From the NCBI GenBank assembly GCA_011620245.1, contig WOZN01000092.1, forward strand, positions 1 to 6,356: a DNA stretch of 6,356 nt, written 5' to 3'. The notes beneath the pieces are model-generated. The model searched no databases and was not told the origin of the DNA. It saw only the letters and a list, made by a program, of their open reading frames with translations. The stretch comes from Acidovorax sp. (GTDB lineage Bacteria > Pseudomonadota > Gammaproteobacteria > Burkholderiales > Burkholderiaceae_C). Numbering within the stretch: position 1 is the first letter of the stretch; the number at the start of each line of letters is the position of its first letter. Of this stretch, positions 1 to 6,356 are shown piece after piece. Both the position numbers and the translations under genes were made by a program.

Positions 1-132
1 ACGGATATCCTCGAATACCACGGGGAAAAGCGGGGCGACCTGTATTTCACCAAAGACATGCTGCTGTCGGTGGGTGACCGCTATGAAGGTGAAATCGCTG
101 CGGCCAAGGCCGCTGACGCCAAGTACCGCTAA
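1..132 (+). CDS. nuoI: NADH-quinone oxidoreductase subunit I, 3' end only (NuoI)
   Basis: The frame open from base 1 encodes the last 43 residues and a TAA stop; the 5' part lies outside the window. The peptide contains the segments RGDLYFTK and LLSVGDRYE, which I recognise as the C-terminal part of NuoI, followed by a short Ala/Lys-rich end finishing in KYR. NuoI is the ferredoxin-like subunit of the peripheral arm and carries two [4Fe-4S] clusters (N6a and N6b) that pass electrons towards N2 and quinone. The eight ligand cysteines belong to the missing upstream part and none is expected or seen here. Its position directly before nuoJ is the standard operon order, which supports the call. 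The gap to nuoJ is 52 bases, the widest within the operon in this window. Confidence 0.93.
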   Translation, partial: TDILEYHGEKRGDLYFTKDMLLSVGDRYEGEIAAAKAADAKYR

Positions 133-184
133 CGCGGTCTTGCTGCGACTTCCTTAGGCCAGACTTTCTACAAAGAACCGATTC

Positions 185-853
185 ATGGACGCCAAGACTG
201 GTTTTTTCTATCTCTTCTCGGTCGTGCTGCTGTTTGCAGCCTTCCGGGTGATTACCGCGCGCAATCCGGTGACTGCGGTGTTGCACCTCATCCTGGTTTT
301 TTCTCAGGCTGCGGCGATCTGGTTGCTGCTCAAGGCGGAGTTTCTGGCCATTGTGCTGTTCCTGGTTTATCTGGGCGCGGTCATGGTGCTGTTCCTGTTC
401 GTGGTGATGATGCTGGACATCCACATCGACACGATCCGCAAGGGGTTCTGGAAGCATTTTCCGCTGGCCGCCTTCATCGGCGCGATGATCGCCCTGGAAA
501 TGGCGGCGGTGCTCATGGGAGGATTCCGGGGCATGGATGAGCCCAAGGCTGCAGCAGTGGTGCTGGATGCGGCGGGGCAGGTGGTTCCCTATTCCAACGC
601 CAAGGCGCTGGGCAAATTGCTCTACACGGAATATCTGTATCCCGTGGAAATTGCAGCCGTCATTTTGCTGGTGGCCATGGTTGCTGCCATTGCCTTGACG
701 CTGCGCCAACGCAAGGACACCAAGGCGATCGACCCCTCCATGCAGGTGCGGGTGCGGGCCCGTGATCGTCTGCAGGTGATCAAGCTTGCGGCAACCCAGA
801 AGCCTGGCCCCGAGCTTGCCAGCGAGCCTGCGGGCGAGGAGAAAAAAGCATGA
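185..853 (+). CDS. nuoJ: NADH-quinone oxidoreductase subunit J (NuoJ)
   Basis: NuoJ is a membrane-arm subunit of complex I (ND6 homologue) that lies between the quinone module and the antiporter-like subunits. The 222-residue product shows five hydrophobic segments at about residues 4-23, 28-49, 54-77, 91-112 and 152-174. The third segment contains [17 protein letters not shown] (61-77), the conserved NuoJ signature. In known structures this helix has a pi-bulge that changes during turnover. The conserved Tyr is Y62. A loop of about 40 residues separates helices 4 and 5. After helix 5 comes a charged tail of roughly 48 residues rich in Lys, Arg, Glu and Ala, which makes the protein longer than E. 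coli NuoJ (184 residues). The ATG start is preceded by only a weak purine stretch (AAAGAA, 172-177). The stop overlaps the nuoK start, suggesting translational coupling. Confidence 0.95.
   Translation: MDAKTGFFYLFSVVLLFAAFRVITARNPVTAVLHLILVFSQAAAIWLLLKAEFLAIVLFLVYLGAVMVLFLFVVMMLDIHIDTIRKGFWKHFPLAAFIGAMIALEMAAVLMGGFRGMDEPKAAAVVLDAAGQVVPYSNAKALGKLLYTEYLYPVEIAAVILLVAMVAAIALTLRQRKDTKAIDPSMQVRVRARDRLQVIKLAATQKPGPELASEPAGEEKKA
836..841 (+). promoter_or_regulatory. Ribosome binding site of nuoK inside the end of nuoJ
   Basis: GAGGAG lies 8 bases before the nuoK ATG and is the best Shine-Dalgarno match in the window. It falls within the last codons of nuoJ (Glu-Glu-Lys region). It fixes the nuoK start at 850 and, with the ATGA overlap, fits coupled translation of nuoJ and nuoK. 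Confidence 0.8.
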
Positions 854-1158
854 CATTGACGCTGGGCCATTTTCTTTCGCTGGGCGCCATGCTGTTCGCC
901 CTCGCCGCGATTGGTATTTTTCTGAATCGCAAGAATCTGATCGTTTTGCTGATGGCGATCGAACTGATGCTGCTTGCAGTCAACATGAATTTCGTGGCGT
1001 TTTCGCACTATCTGGGCGACATGCACGGCCAGGTGTTCGTGTTTTTCATCCTGACAGTGGCGGCGGCCGAGTCGGCCATCGGTCTGGCCATTCTGGTGCT
1101 GTTGTTCCGCAACAAGTCCAGCATCAACGCAGAAGATCTCAACACCCTCAAGGGTTGA
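850..1158 (+). CDS. nuoK: NADH-quinone oxidoreductase subunit K (NuoK)
   Basis: NuoK is the small three-helix membrane subunit (ND4L homologue, MrpC-like) that forms part of the proton path between the quinone site and the antiporter-like subunits. The product has 102 residues, close to the 100 of E. coli. Hydrophobic helices lie at about 3-24, 29-52 and 60-86. The two membrane glutamates needed for coupling are present: E38 in the segment [11 protein letters not shown] and E74 in the segment [11 protein letters not shown], matching E36 and E72 of E. coli NuoK. The end is a short polar tail ([11 protein letters not shown]) like that of other NuoK proteins. The gene starts at an ATGA overlap with nuoJ behind a strong GAGGAG site, and the gap to nuoL is 28 bases. 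I see no truncation or unusual residue. Confidence 0.96.
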   Translation: MTLTLGHFLSLGAMLFALAAIGIFLNRKNLIVLLMAIELMLLAVNMNFVAFSHYLGDMHGQVFVFFILTVAAAESAIGLAILVLLFRNKSSINAEDLNTLKG

Positions 1159-1186
1159 GTCGTCCGCATTCCCAAGGTTCTCAAGA

Positions 1187-3226
1187 ATGAGTCAAACCCT
1201 CTCTGCTTCAACGCTTCTGGCGGTTCCGTTGGCGCCGCTGGCGGGCGCCTTGCTGGCCGGTATCTTCGGTACCACGTTTGGCGGCAACTTGATTGGTCGT
1301 CGCCTCAGCCACACGCTGACCATCCTGGGTGTGCTGGTCGCATTCATCCTGTCGGCCATGACGCTCAAGAGCGTGGCCCTGGATGGCGCACGTTTCAACG
1401 AGACGCTCTACACCTGGATGGTGGTGGGCGGACTGAAGATGGAAGTGGGCTTTTTGATCGACAGCCTCACGGCCATGATGATGGTCGTGGTCACCTTCGT
1501 GTCGCTCATGGTGCATATTTACACCATTGGGTACATGGCAGAAGATGATGGTTACAACCGCTTCTTTGCCTACATTTCGCTGTTCACGTTTTCCATGCTC
1601 ATGCTGGTCATGAGCAACAACCTGCTGCAGCTTTTCTTTGGCTGGGAAGCGGTGGGTCTGGTTTCGTACCTGCTGATCGGCTTCTGGTTCAACAAGCCCT
1701 CGGCCATCTTTGCCAACATGAAGGCCTTCCTGGTCAATCGCGTGGGTGACTTCGGCTTCATCCTGGGTATCGGCCTGATTGCGGCATATACCGGAACCCT
1801 CAATTACGGCGAAGTGTTTGGCAAGACCGCTGAGCTGGGCGGGCTGGCCTTCCCGGGTACCGACTGGATGCTCATCACGGTCATCTGCATCTGCCTGTTT
1901 ATCGGTGCCATGGGTAAAAGCGCCCAGTTCCCGCTGCATGTGTGGCTGCCCGATTCCATGGAAGGCCCAACCCCCATCTCCGCGTTGATTCACGCTGCGA
2001 CCATGGTGACAGCAGGCATCTTCATGGTGGCCCGCATGTCACCACTGTTCGAGCTATCGGATACCGCCCTCAACTTCATCCTGGTGATTGGCGCCATCAC
2101 GGCGCTGTTCATGGGCTTTCTGGGCATCATCCAGAATGACATCAAGCGCGTGATCGCCTATTCGACCGTGTCGCAACTCGGCTACATGACGGTGGCCCTG
2201 GGTGCGTCGGCCTATTCCGTGGCGGCGTTCCATCTGATGACGCACGCCTTCTTCAAGGCGCTGCTGTTCCTTGGCGCTGGTTCGGTCATCATGGGCATGC
2301 ACCACAACCAGGACATCCGCTGGATGGGTGGCGTGCGCAAGTACATGCCCATCACCTGGATCACCTTCCTGCTGGGTTCACTGGCACTGATCGGCACGCC
2401 CTTGTTCTCGGGTTTCTACTCCAAGGACAGCATCATCGAGGCCGTCCATTCCAGTCAATTGCCTGCGGCAGGGTTTGCACATTTTGCCGTGTTGGCAGGT
2501 GTGTTCGTCACGGCGTTCTATTCATTTCGCATGTATTTCCTGGTGTTCCACGGCAAGGAACGGTATGACCAGAATCCAGATGCGCACCATGCGGGCGATC
2601 ATGGTCACGGCCATGACGACCACCATGAGCCTCACGAATCGCCATGGGTGGTCACGGTGCCACTGGTATTGCTGGCGATCCCTGCGGTCGTGGTGGGCTT
2701 CATGTTCATTGAGCCGATGCTGTTTGGCGACTTTTTCAAGGATGTGATTTTTGTGGATGCAGCCAAGCATCCCGCCATGGCCGAACTGGCCGAGATTTTC
2801 CATGGTCCCATGGCCATGGCTTTGCATGGGCTGCAGGCGGCGCCGTTCTGGCTGGCGCTGGCGGGTGTTGCGCTGTCCTACTACATGTACATGGTCAATC
2901 CAGCGTTGCCAACGGCCATCAAGGCGCGTGTGCAGCCGTTGTATACGTTGCTGGAAAACAAGTACTACCTGGACTGGATCAACGAAAACATCCTGGCGCG
3001 TGGTGCCCGGGCGCTCGGCACCGGCCTGTGGAAAGTGGGAGACCAGGCCATCATTGATGGTGCCCTGGTCAACGGATCGTGGAAACTGGTGCGCTGGGTT
3101 TCCGGCGTGGTGCGCTGGATGCAGACAGGTTACATCTTCCATTACGCCCTGGTGATGATTCTGGGTGTGTTTGTGCTGATGACCTGGTTTGTCTGGCGCG
3201 ACTATTTCCTGCAGCTCATCAAATAA
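1187..3226 (+). CDS. nuoL: NADH-quinone oxidoreductase subunit L (NuoL)
   Basis: NuoL is the distal antiporter-like subunit (ND5 homologue) of the complex I membrane arm and one of its proton channels. The product has 679 residues, longer than E. coli NuoL (613), as I recall for betaproteobacterial homologues. An N-terminal domain (about 70-120) precedes the proton-antiporter core (about 130-420). Key residues by motif: E154 in FGWEAVGLVSYLLIGFW, D188 in RVGD, K244 in AMGKSAQFPLHVWLPD, H349, H353 and K357 in FHLMTHAFFKALLF, and K413 in FSGFYSKD. These match E144, D178, K229, H334, H338, K342 and K399 of E. coli. A loop at 461-485 is very His-rich. The C-terminal part contains NKYYLDWINENI (591-602), then an amphipathic stretch (about 603-645) fitting the long lateral helix, and a final anchoring membrane helix (about 651-671). 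AAGG (1174-1177) is a modest ribosome site 9 bases before the ATG. Confidence 0.97.
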   Translation: MSQTLSASTLLAVPLAPLAGALLAGIFGTTFGGNLIGRRLSHTLTILGVLVAFILSAMTLKSVALDGARFNETLYTWMVVGGLKMEVGFLIDSLTAMMMVVVTFVSLMVHIYTIGYMAEDDGYNRFFAYISLFTFSMLMLVMSNNLLQLFFGWEAVGLVSYLLIGFWFNKPSAIFANMKAFLVNRVGDFGFILGIGLIAAYTGTLNYGEVFGKTAELGGLAFPGTDWMLITVICICLFIGAMGKSAQFPLHVWLPDSMEGPTPISALIHAATMVTAGIFMVARMSPLFELSDTALNFILVIGAITALFMGFLGIIQNDIKRVIAYSTVSQLGYMTVALGASAYSVAAFHLMTHAFFKALLFLGAGSVIMGMHHNQDIRWMGGVRKYMPITWITFLLGSLALIGTPLFSGFYSKDSIIEAVHSSQLPAAGFAHFAVLAGVFVTAFYSFRMYFLVFHGKERYDQNPDAHHAGDHGHGHDDHHEPHESPWVVTVPLVLLAIPAVVVGFMFIEPMLFGDFFKDVIFVDAAKHPAMAELAEIFHGPMAMALHGLQAAPFWLALAGVALSYYMYMVNPALPTAIKARVQPLYTLLENKYYLDWINENILARGARALGTGLWKVGDQAIIDGALVNGSWKLVRWVSGVVRWMQTGYIFHYALVMILGVFVLMTWFVWRDYFLQLIK

Positions 3227-3230
3227 GGAA
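3225..3230 (+). promoter_or_regulatory. Ribosome binding site of nuoM overlapping the nuoL stop
   Basis: AAGGAA begins within the nuoL TAA stop codon (3224-3226) and ends 9 bases before the ATG at 3240. It supports 3240 as the nuoM start rather than the in-frame ATG at 3189, and suggests that ribosomes ending nuoL can re-initiate on nuoM. Confidence 0.75.
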
Positions 3231-3239
3231 AAGAACAAA

Positions 3240-4715
3240 ATGGGTCTGTTGAGTCTTGCAATCTGGACGCCGATCGTCTTTGGTGTTCTGCTGCTGGCGG
3301 TAGGGCGGGATGAGCATTCCCGTGCTGTCCGCTGGATCGCGCTGATTGGCGCCGTCATCGGCTTGCTGGTAACGCTGCCGCTGTACGACGGCTTCAAGCT
3401 GGGTACTGCAGCGATGCAGTTTGTCGAAAAGTCCACCTGGATCGAGCGCTTCAATGTGCACTACCACCTGGGATTGGACGGCATTTCTTTCTGGTTTGTG
3501 CCACTGACCGCGTTCATCACGGTCATTGTGGTGATTGCGTCGTGGGAGTCGATCACGGAGCGCGTCAACCAGTACATGGGCGCCTTTCTGATCCTTTCGG
3601 GGTTGATGATCGGCGTGTTCTGCGCCCTCGATGGCCTGTTGTTCTACGTGTTCTTTGAAGCAACCCTGATTCCGATGTACCTGATCATCGGCATCTGGGG
3701 GGGTCCCAACAAGATTTACGCGGCGTTCAAGTTCTTCCTGTACACCTTGCTCGGCTCGCTGCTGATGCTGGTTGCGCTCATCTTCCTGTACAACCAGTCG
3801 GGCGGCAGCTTTGACATCGCTGTATGGCACCAGTTGCCGCTCAGCTCCACTGTACAGACCTTGCTTTTCTTTGCTTTCTTTGCGGCGTTTGCAGTCAAGG
3901 TTCCGATGTGGCCAGTCCACACCTGGTTGCCTGACGTGCACGTGGAAGCCCCCACAGGCGGCTCCGCTGTGCTGGCGGCCATCATGCTCAAGCTGGGGGC
4001 CTACGGTTTTCTGCGTTTCTCCCTGCCGATTGCGCCGGATGCGTCGCGGGAATGGGCATGGCTCATGATTGCGTTGTCACTGGTGGCCGTGATTTACGTG
4101 GGCCTGGTGGCCCTGGTCCAGAAGGACATGAAGAAACTGGTGGCTTATTCCTCTGTTGCGCACATGGGTTTTGTGACGCTTGGGTTCTTCATCTTCAACG
4201 ATCTGGGCGTCTCGGGCGGCCTGGTGCAAATGATCGGGCATGGCTTTGTTTCGGCTGCCATGTTCCTGTCGATCGGCGTTCTGTACGACCGGGTGCATTC
4301 CCGCGAAATTGCAGCCTATGGCGGTGTGGTCAACACCATGCCGAATTTCACGGTCTTTGCCTTGCTGTTTGCCATGGCCAACTGCGGCCTGCCCGGAACC
4401 GCCGGATTCGTGGGCGAGTGGATGGTGATCCTGGGTGCGGTGAAAGCCAATTTCTGGGTGGGTGGCGCAGCTGCCACGGCGCTGATCTTTGGTGCCGCCT
4501 ACACGCTCTGGATGTTCAAGCGCGTCTATCTGGGCCCCGTTGCCAATGACCATGTCAAGGCGCTCACCGACATCAACAGCCGTGAGTTCCTCGTGATGCT
4601 GCTGTTGGCGATTGCCGTGCTGGCCATGGGCCTTTATCCACGCCCCTTCACTGACGTGATGGATACCTCTGTGGCGGAGTTGCTCAAGCATGTGGCCCTG
4701 TCCAAGCTGAACTGA
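3240..4715 (+). CDS. nuoM: NADH-quinone oxidoreductase subunit M (NuoM)
   Basis: NuoM is the middle antiporter-like subunit (ND4 homologue) of complex I and forms one of its proton channels. With the start at 3240 the product has 491 residues (E. coli 509) and about 14 hydrophobic helices. An in-frame ATG at 3189 was not used: it lies inside nuoL and would add a polar 17-residue leader, whereas MGLLSLAIWTPIVFG is a normal NuoM N-terminus and follows an AAGGAA site. Key residues: E140 in FYVFFEATLIPMYLIIG, K220 in AVKVPMWPVHTWLPD, H227 in the same motif, K251 in AAIMLKLGAYGFLRF, H308 and H334 in the following helices, and E393 in GFVGEW. E140, K220, K251 and E393 match the E. coli proton-path residues E144, K234, K265 and E407. 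The gap after nuoL is 13 bases and before nuoN 24 bases. Confidence 0.97.
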   Translation: MGLLSLAIWTPIVFGVLLLAVGRDEHSRAVRWIALIGAVIGLLVTLPLYDGFKLGTAAMQFVEKSTWIERFNVHYHLGLDGISFWFVPLTAFITVIVVIASWESITERVNQYMGAFLILSGLMIGVFCALDGLLFYVFFEATLIPMYLIIGIWGGPNKIYAAFKFFLYTLLGSLLMLVALIFLYNQSGGSFDIAVWHQLPLSSTVQTLLFFAFFAAFAVKVPMWPVHTWLPDVHVEAPTGGSAVLAAIMLKLGAYGFLRFSLPIAPDASREWAWLMIALSLVAVIYVGLVALVQKDMKKLVAYSSVAHMGFVTLGFFIFNDLGVSGGLVQMIGHGFVSAAMFLSIGVLYDRVHSREIAAYGGVVNTMPNFTVFALLFAMANCGLPGTAGFVGEWMVILGAVKANFWVGGAAATALIFGAAYTLWMFKRVYLGPVANDHVKALTDINSREFLVMLLLAIAVLAMGLYPRPFTDVMDTSVAELLKHVALSKLN

Positions 4716-4729
4716 CCAGACTGAACTGA
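4707..4729 (+). repeat. Short direct repeat at the nuoM-nuoN junction
   Basis: CTGAACTGA occurs at 4707-4715, where it encodes the nuoM end and stop, and again at 4721-4729 in the gap, with a period of 14 bases. The second copy runs into GAGAG (4728-4732), the only purine-rich stretch at a plausible ribosome-site distance (7 bases) from the nuoN ATG. It could be a small local duplication or chance. Confidence 0.5.
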
Positions 4730-4739
4730 GAGATTCGAG

Positions 4740-6233
4740 ATGATTGACAACATCAGCTGGCTTGCCATTTACCCCGAGATCGTGCTGTTGGCCATGGCCT
4801 GCGTGATCATGCTGGTGGACCTGGGGGTCCACAGTCCACGCCGTACCGGTACCTACGTGCTCACCATGCTCACGCTGGGCGTGGTGGCTGTGCTGCAGGG
4901 GGTCTATGCCAGCAGCGGAAACACGTTCTACGGTTTTGGCAACATGGTGGTCAGCGATGCCATGGGCAACTGGCTCAAATGCTTCGCCACCGTGGCCATG
5001 ATGGTGACGCTGGTTTACGGGCGCCCCTATGCCGCCGATCGCGGCATGTTGCATGGGGGTGAATTGTTCACGCTGTCGATGCTGGCCTTGCTGGGCATGT
5101 CCATCATGATCTCCGGCAACAACTTGCTGGTGATCTACCTGGGTCTGGAACTGCTGACCTTGTCCAGCTACACCCTGGTGGCATTGCGCCGCGACAATGC
5201 AACGGCTACGGAAGCCGCCATGAAGTATTTCGTGCTGGGTGCCATGGCCAGCGGTTTCCTGCTTTATGGTCTGTCGATGCTGTACGGCGCCACGGGTTCG
5301 CTGGACATCGGCCAGGTGTTCAAGGCCGTCAATTCTGGCCAGATCCGTCACCAGGTGCTGGTGTTTGGACTTGTCTTCGTGGTTGCAGGTCTGGCTTTCA
5401 AGCTCGGTGTGGTGCCGTTTCACATGTGGGTTCCCGATGTCTACCAAGGTGCGCCCACCGCAGTCACGCTGATGATCGGTGGCGCACCCAAGCTCGCCGT
5501 ATTTGCAATCACCATTCGTCTGCTGGTGGATGGATTGTTGCCGCTGGCGATCGACTGGCAGCAGATGCTGGCGGTGCTGGCCATTGGCTCGCTGCTGGTG
5601 GGTAACCTGGCCGCCATTGCCCAGACCAATCTCAAGCGCATGCTGGCTTACTCCACCATTTCACAGATGGGCTTTGTCCTGCTGGGCCTGTTGTCGGGTG
5701 TGATCAACGGCAATGTGGAGGCCGCTGCGGTGGAAAGCGCCTACAGCTCTGCCATGTTCTATGTGGTCAGCTATGTCCTGACCACCTTGGCCGCGTTTGG
5801 TGTGATTTTGCTGCTGGCCCGCGAAGGCTTTGAAAGCGAAGAGATCGCCGATCTGGCAGGTCTCAACCAGCGCAGCCCGCTGTATGCGGGCGTGATGACT
5901 GTCTGCATGTTCTCCATGGCAGGTATTCCGCCACTGGTGGGTTTTTATGCCAAGTTGTCGGTCTTGCAGGCATTGATAGCTTCGGGGCAGGGGCTCTATA
6001 TTGCACTGGCCGTGTTTGCCGTCGTCATGTCCCTGATTGGCGCCTTCTACTACCTGCGCGTGGTCAAGGTGATGTATTTCGATGCTCCCCTGACCGTGAG
6101 CAGCGTATCCGCGCCCCTGGATGTTCGGGTGGTGTTGTCTGTCAACGGCGCGCTGGTGCTGGTGCTGGGTTTGTTGCCCGGTGGCTTGATGGCACTGTGT
6201 GCAGATGCCATCGTGCGTGCCCTGGCTACCTGA
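4740..6233 (+). CDS. nuoN: NADH-quinone oxidoreductase subunit N (NuoN)
   Basis: NuoN is the antiporter-like subunit (ND2 homologue) nearest the NuoJ/NuoK part of the membrane arm. The product has 497 residues (E. coli 485) and about 14 hydrophobic helices. Motifs in order: E137 in [15 protein letters not shown]221 in [18 protein letters not shown], the segment [18 protein letters not shown] with K251, [15 protein letters not shown] (298-312), and K405 in [11 protein letters not shown]. These match E133, K217, K247 and K395 of E. coli NuoN. The protein starts [17 protein letters not shown], an ordinary N-terminus, and ends soon after the last helix in RALAT. It is the last gene of the operon in this window. 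Its ribosome site is weak (GAGAG, 4728-4732), so its translation may depend partly on ribosomes leaving nuoM; that is inference. Confidence 0.97.
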   Translation: MIDNISWLAIYPEIVLLAMACVIMLVDLGVHSPRRTGTYVLTMLTLGVVAVLQGVYASSGNTFYGFGNMVVSDAMGNWLKCFATVAMMVTLVYGRPYAADRGMLHGGELFTLSMLALLGMSIMISGNNLLVIYLGLELLTLSSYTLVALRRDNATATEAAMKYFVLGAMASGFLLYGLSMLYGATGSLDIGQVFKAVNSGQIRHQVLVFGLVFVVAGLAFKLGVVPFHMWVPDVYQGAPTAVTLMIGGAPKLAVFAITIRLLVDGLLPLAIDWQQMLAVLAIGSLLVGNLAAIAQTNLKRMLAYSTISQMGFVLLGLLSGVINGNVEAAAVESAYSSAMFYVVSYVLTTLAAFGVILLLAREGFESEEIADLAGLNQRSPLYAGVMTVCMFSMAGIPPLVGFYAKLSVLQALIASGQGLYIALAVFAVVMSLIGAFYYLRVVKVMYFDAPLTVSSVSAPLDVRVVLSVNGALVLVLGLLPGGLMALCADAIVRALAT

Positions 6234-6236
6234 ATC

Positions 6237-6277
6237 CGGTCAGGTTATCCTAGAAACGGCAGTTGACCGCTTTATAT
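6237..6277 (+). terminator. Possible weak terminator hairpin after nuoN
   Basis: CGGTCA (6237-6242) can pair with TGACCG (6264-6269), with one more G-T wobble inside, enclosing a loop of about 19 bases. It is followed by CTTTATAT (6270-6277), a poor T tract. The position, four bases after the nuoN stop and before a probable convergent gene, is right for transcription termination, but the stem is short and the loop large. No stronger hairpin is visible in the gap. Confidence 0.3.
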
Positions 6278-6297
6278 CGCTTGCAAGCCGCATGAAA

Positions 6298-6356
6298 TCA
6301 TCGCTTGATGGCTTCGATGGCGTTCACCTTGTGGGTGAGAGCGCTATGCACCTGCC
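6298..6356 (-). CDS. 3' end of an unidentified convergent gene
   Basis: On the minus strand one frame is open from the window edge to a TGA at 6300-6298 and encodes the final 18 complete codons, QVHSALTHKVNAIEAIKR. The other two minus frames contain stops in this stretch. About 14 of the 18 codons end in G or C, as in the nuo genes, and the peptide looks like a plausible protein end (a helical, basic C-terminus). I do not recognise the family. The competing plus-strand reading begins at an ATG at 6292, has fewer G/C-ending codons and no ribosome site, so the minus strand is preferred. Since only 59 bases are visible this is an inference from composition, not homology. If real, the gene converges on nuoN with 64 bases between the two stop codons. 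Confidence 0.45.
   Translation of the reverse strand, partial: QVHSALTHKVNAIEAIKR

Noticed and set aside
133..184. Internal promoter in the nuoI-nuoJ gap
   Set aside because: The 52 bases show no convincing -35/-10 pair at suitable spacing, and operon continuity explains expression of the downstream genes.
47..856. A 269-codon open frame on the minus strand over the nuoI end and nuoJ
   Set aside because: Antisense shadow of nuoJ; no homology recognised, and the opposite strand carries all conserved motifs.
3189..3239. Upstream in-frame ATG giving NuoM 17 extra residues
   Set aside because: It would overlap nuoL by 38 bases, adds a polar leader not typical of NuoM, and lacks a ribosome site, whereas 3240 has AAGGAA at good spacing.
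2522..3454. A 310-codon open frame on the minus strand within nuoL and nuoM
   Set aside because: Same antisense composition effect; low-complexity His/Gln-rich product lying wholly over conserved coding sequence.
4077..5447. A 456-codon open frame on the minus strand crossing the nuoM-nuoN junction
   Set aside because: It is antisense to two clearly identified genes. Its His/Gln/Arg-rich product is what the reverse complement of hydrophobic codons gives (CAG from CTG, CAC from GTG, CAT from ATG). It has no recognisable domain.
6279..6288. Perfect 10-base palindrome GCTTGCAAGC as an operator
   Set aside because: A lone short palindrome near the end of two convergent genes, with no promoter beside it; likely chance.
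6324..6338. Hairpin TCACC-TTGTG-GGTGA as a terminator
   Set aside because: Only five base pairs, no T tract on either side, and it lies inside the probable minus-strand coding end.
6292..6356. Plus-strand open frame starting MKSSLDGFDG after nuoN
   Set aside because: No Shine-Dalgarno site, weaker G/C at third positions than the minus-strand reading, and no resemblance to a gene I know after nuoN. It remains possible because only 65 bases are visible.

Overview
The window is the 3' end of a bacterial nuo operon, which encodes the proton-pumping NADH:quinone oxidoreductase (respiratory complex I). All recognisable genes of the cluster are on the plus strand in the canonical order nuoI (3' end only), nuoJ, nuoK, nuoL, nuoM, nuoN. 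The protein sequences look betaproteobacterial. The short hydrophilic C-terminus of NuoI, the roughly 220-residue NuoJ with a charged tail, and the roughly 680-residue NuoL with a His-rich loop all fit Burkholderiales. Moderately high GC (about 60% by eye) with G/C-ending codons suggests Comamonadaceae or a close relative. The assignment rests on recognition only, with no database search.

Layout: 1-132 is the last 43 codons of nuoI. A 52-base gap leads to nuoJ (185-853). nuoK (850-1158) overlaps nuoJ by an ATGA. nuoL (1187-3226), nuoM (3240-4715) and nuoN (4740-6233) follow with gaps of 28, 13 and 24 bases. Such tight spacing, with no internal promoter or terminator seen, indicates one polycistronic transcript. 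After nuoN there are 64 non-coding bases holding a weak hairpin. The last 59 bases read best as the 3' end of an unidentified convergent gene on the minus strand.

How the genes work together: NuoI carries electrons through two [4Fe-4S] clusters towards quinone in the peripheral arm. NuoJ and NuoK link the quinone-reaction module to the membrane arm. NuoN, NuoM and NuoL are the three antiporter-like subunits that translocate protons, and the long C-terminal amphipathic helix of NuoL braces the arm. The key membrane Glu and Lys residues expected from the E. coli enzyme are present in NuoK, NuoL, NuoM and NuoN, so the complex looks functional.

I do not see an undescribed system here. The core is a conserved housekeeping operon. 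The few points worth a second look are the non-coding tail and convergent gene after nuoN, the His-rich loop in NuoL, the extended NuoJ tail, and small sequence details at gene junctions.
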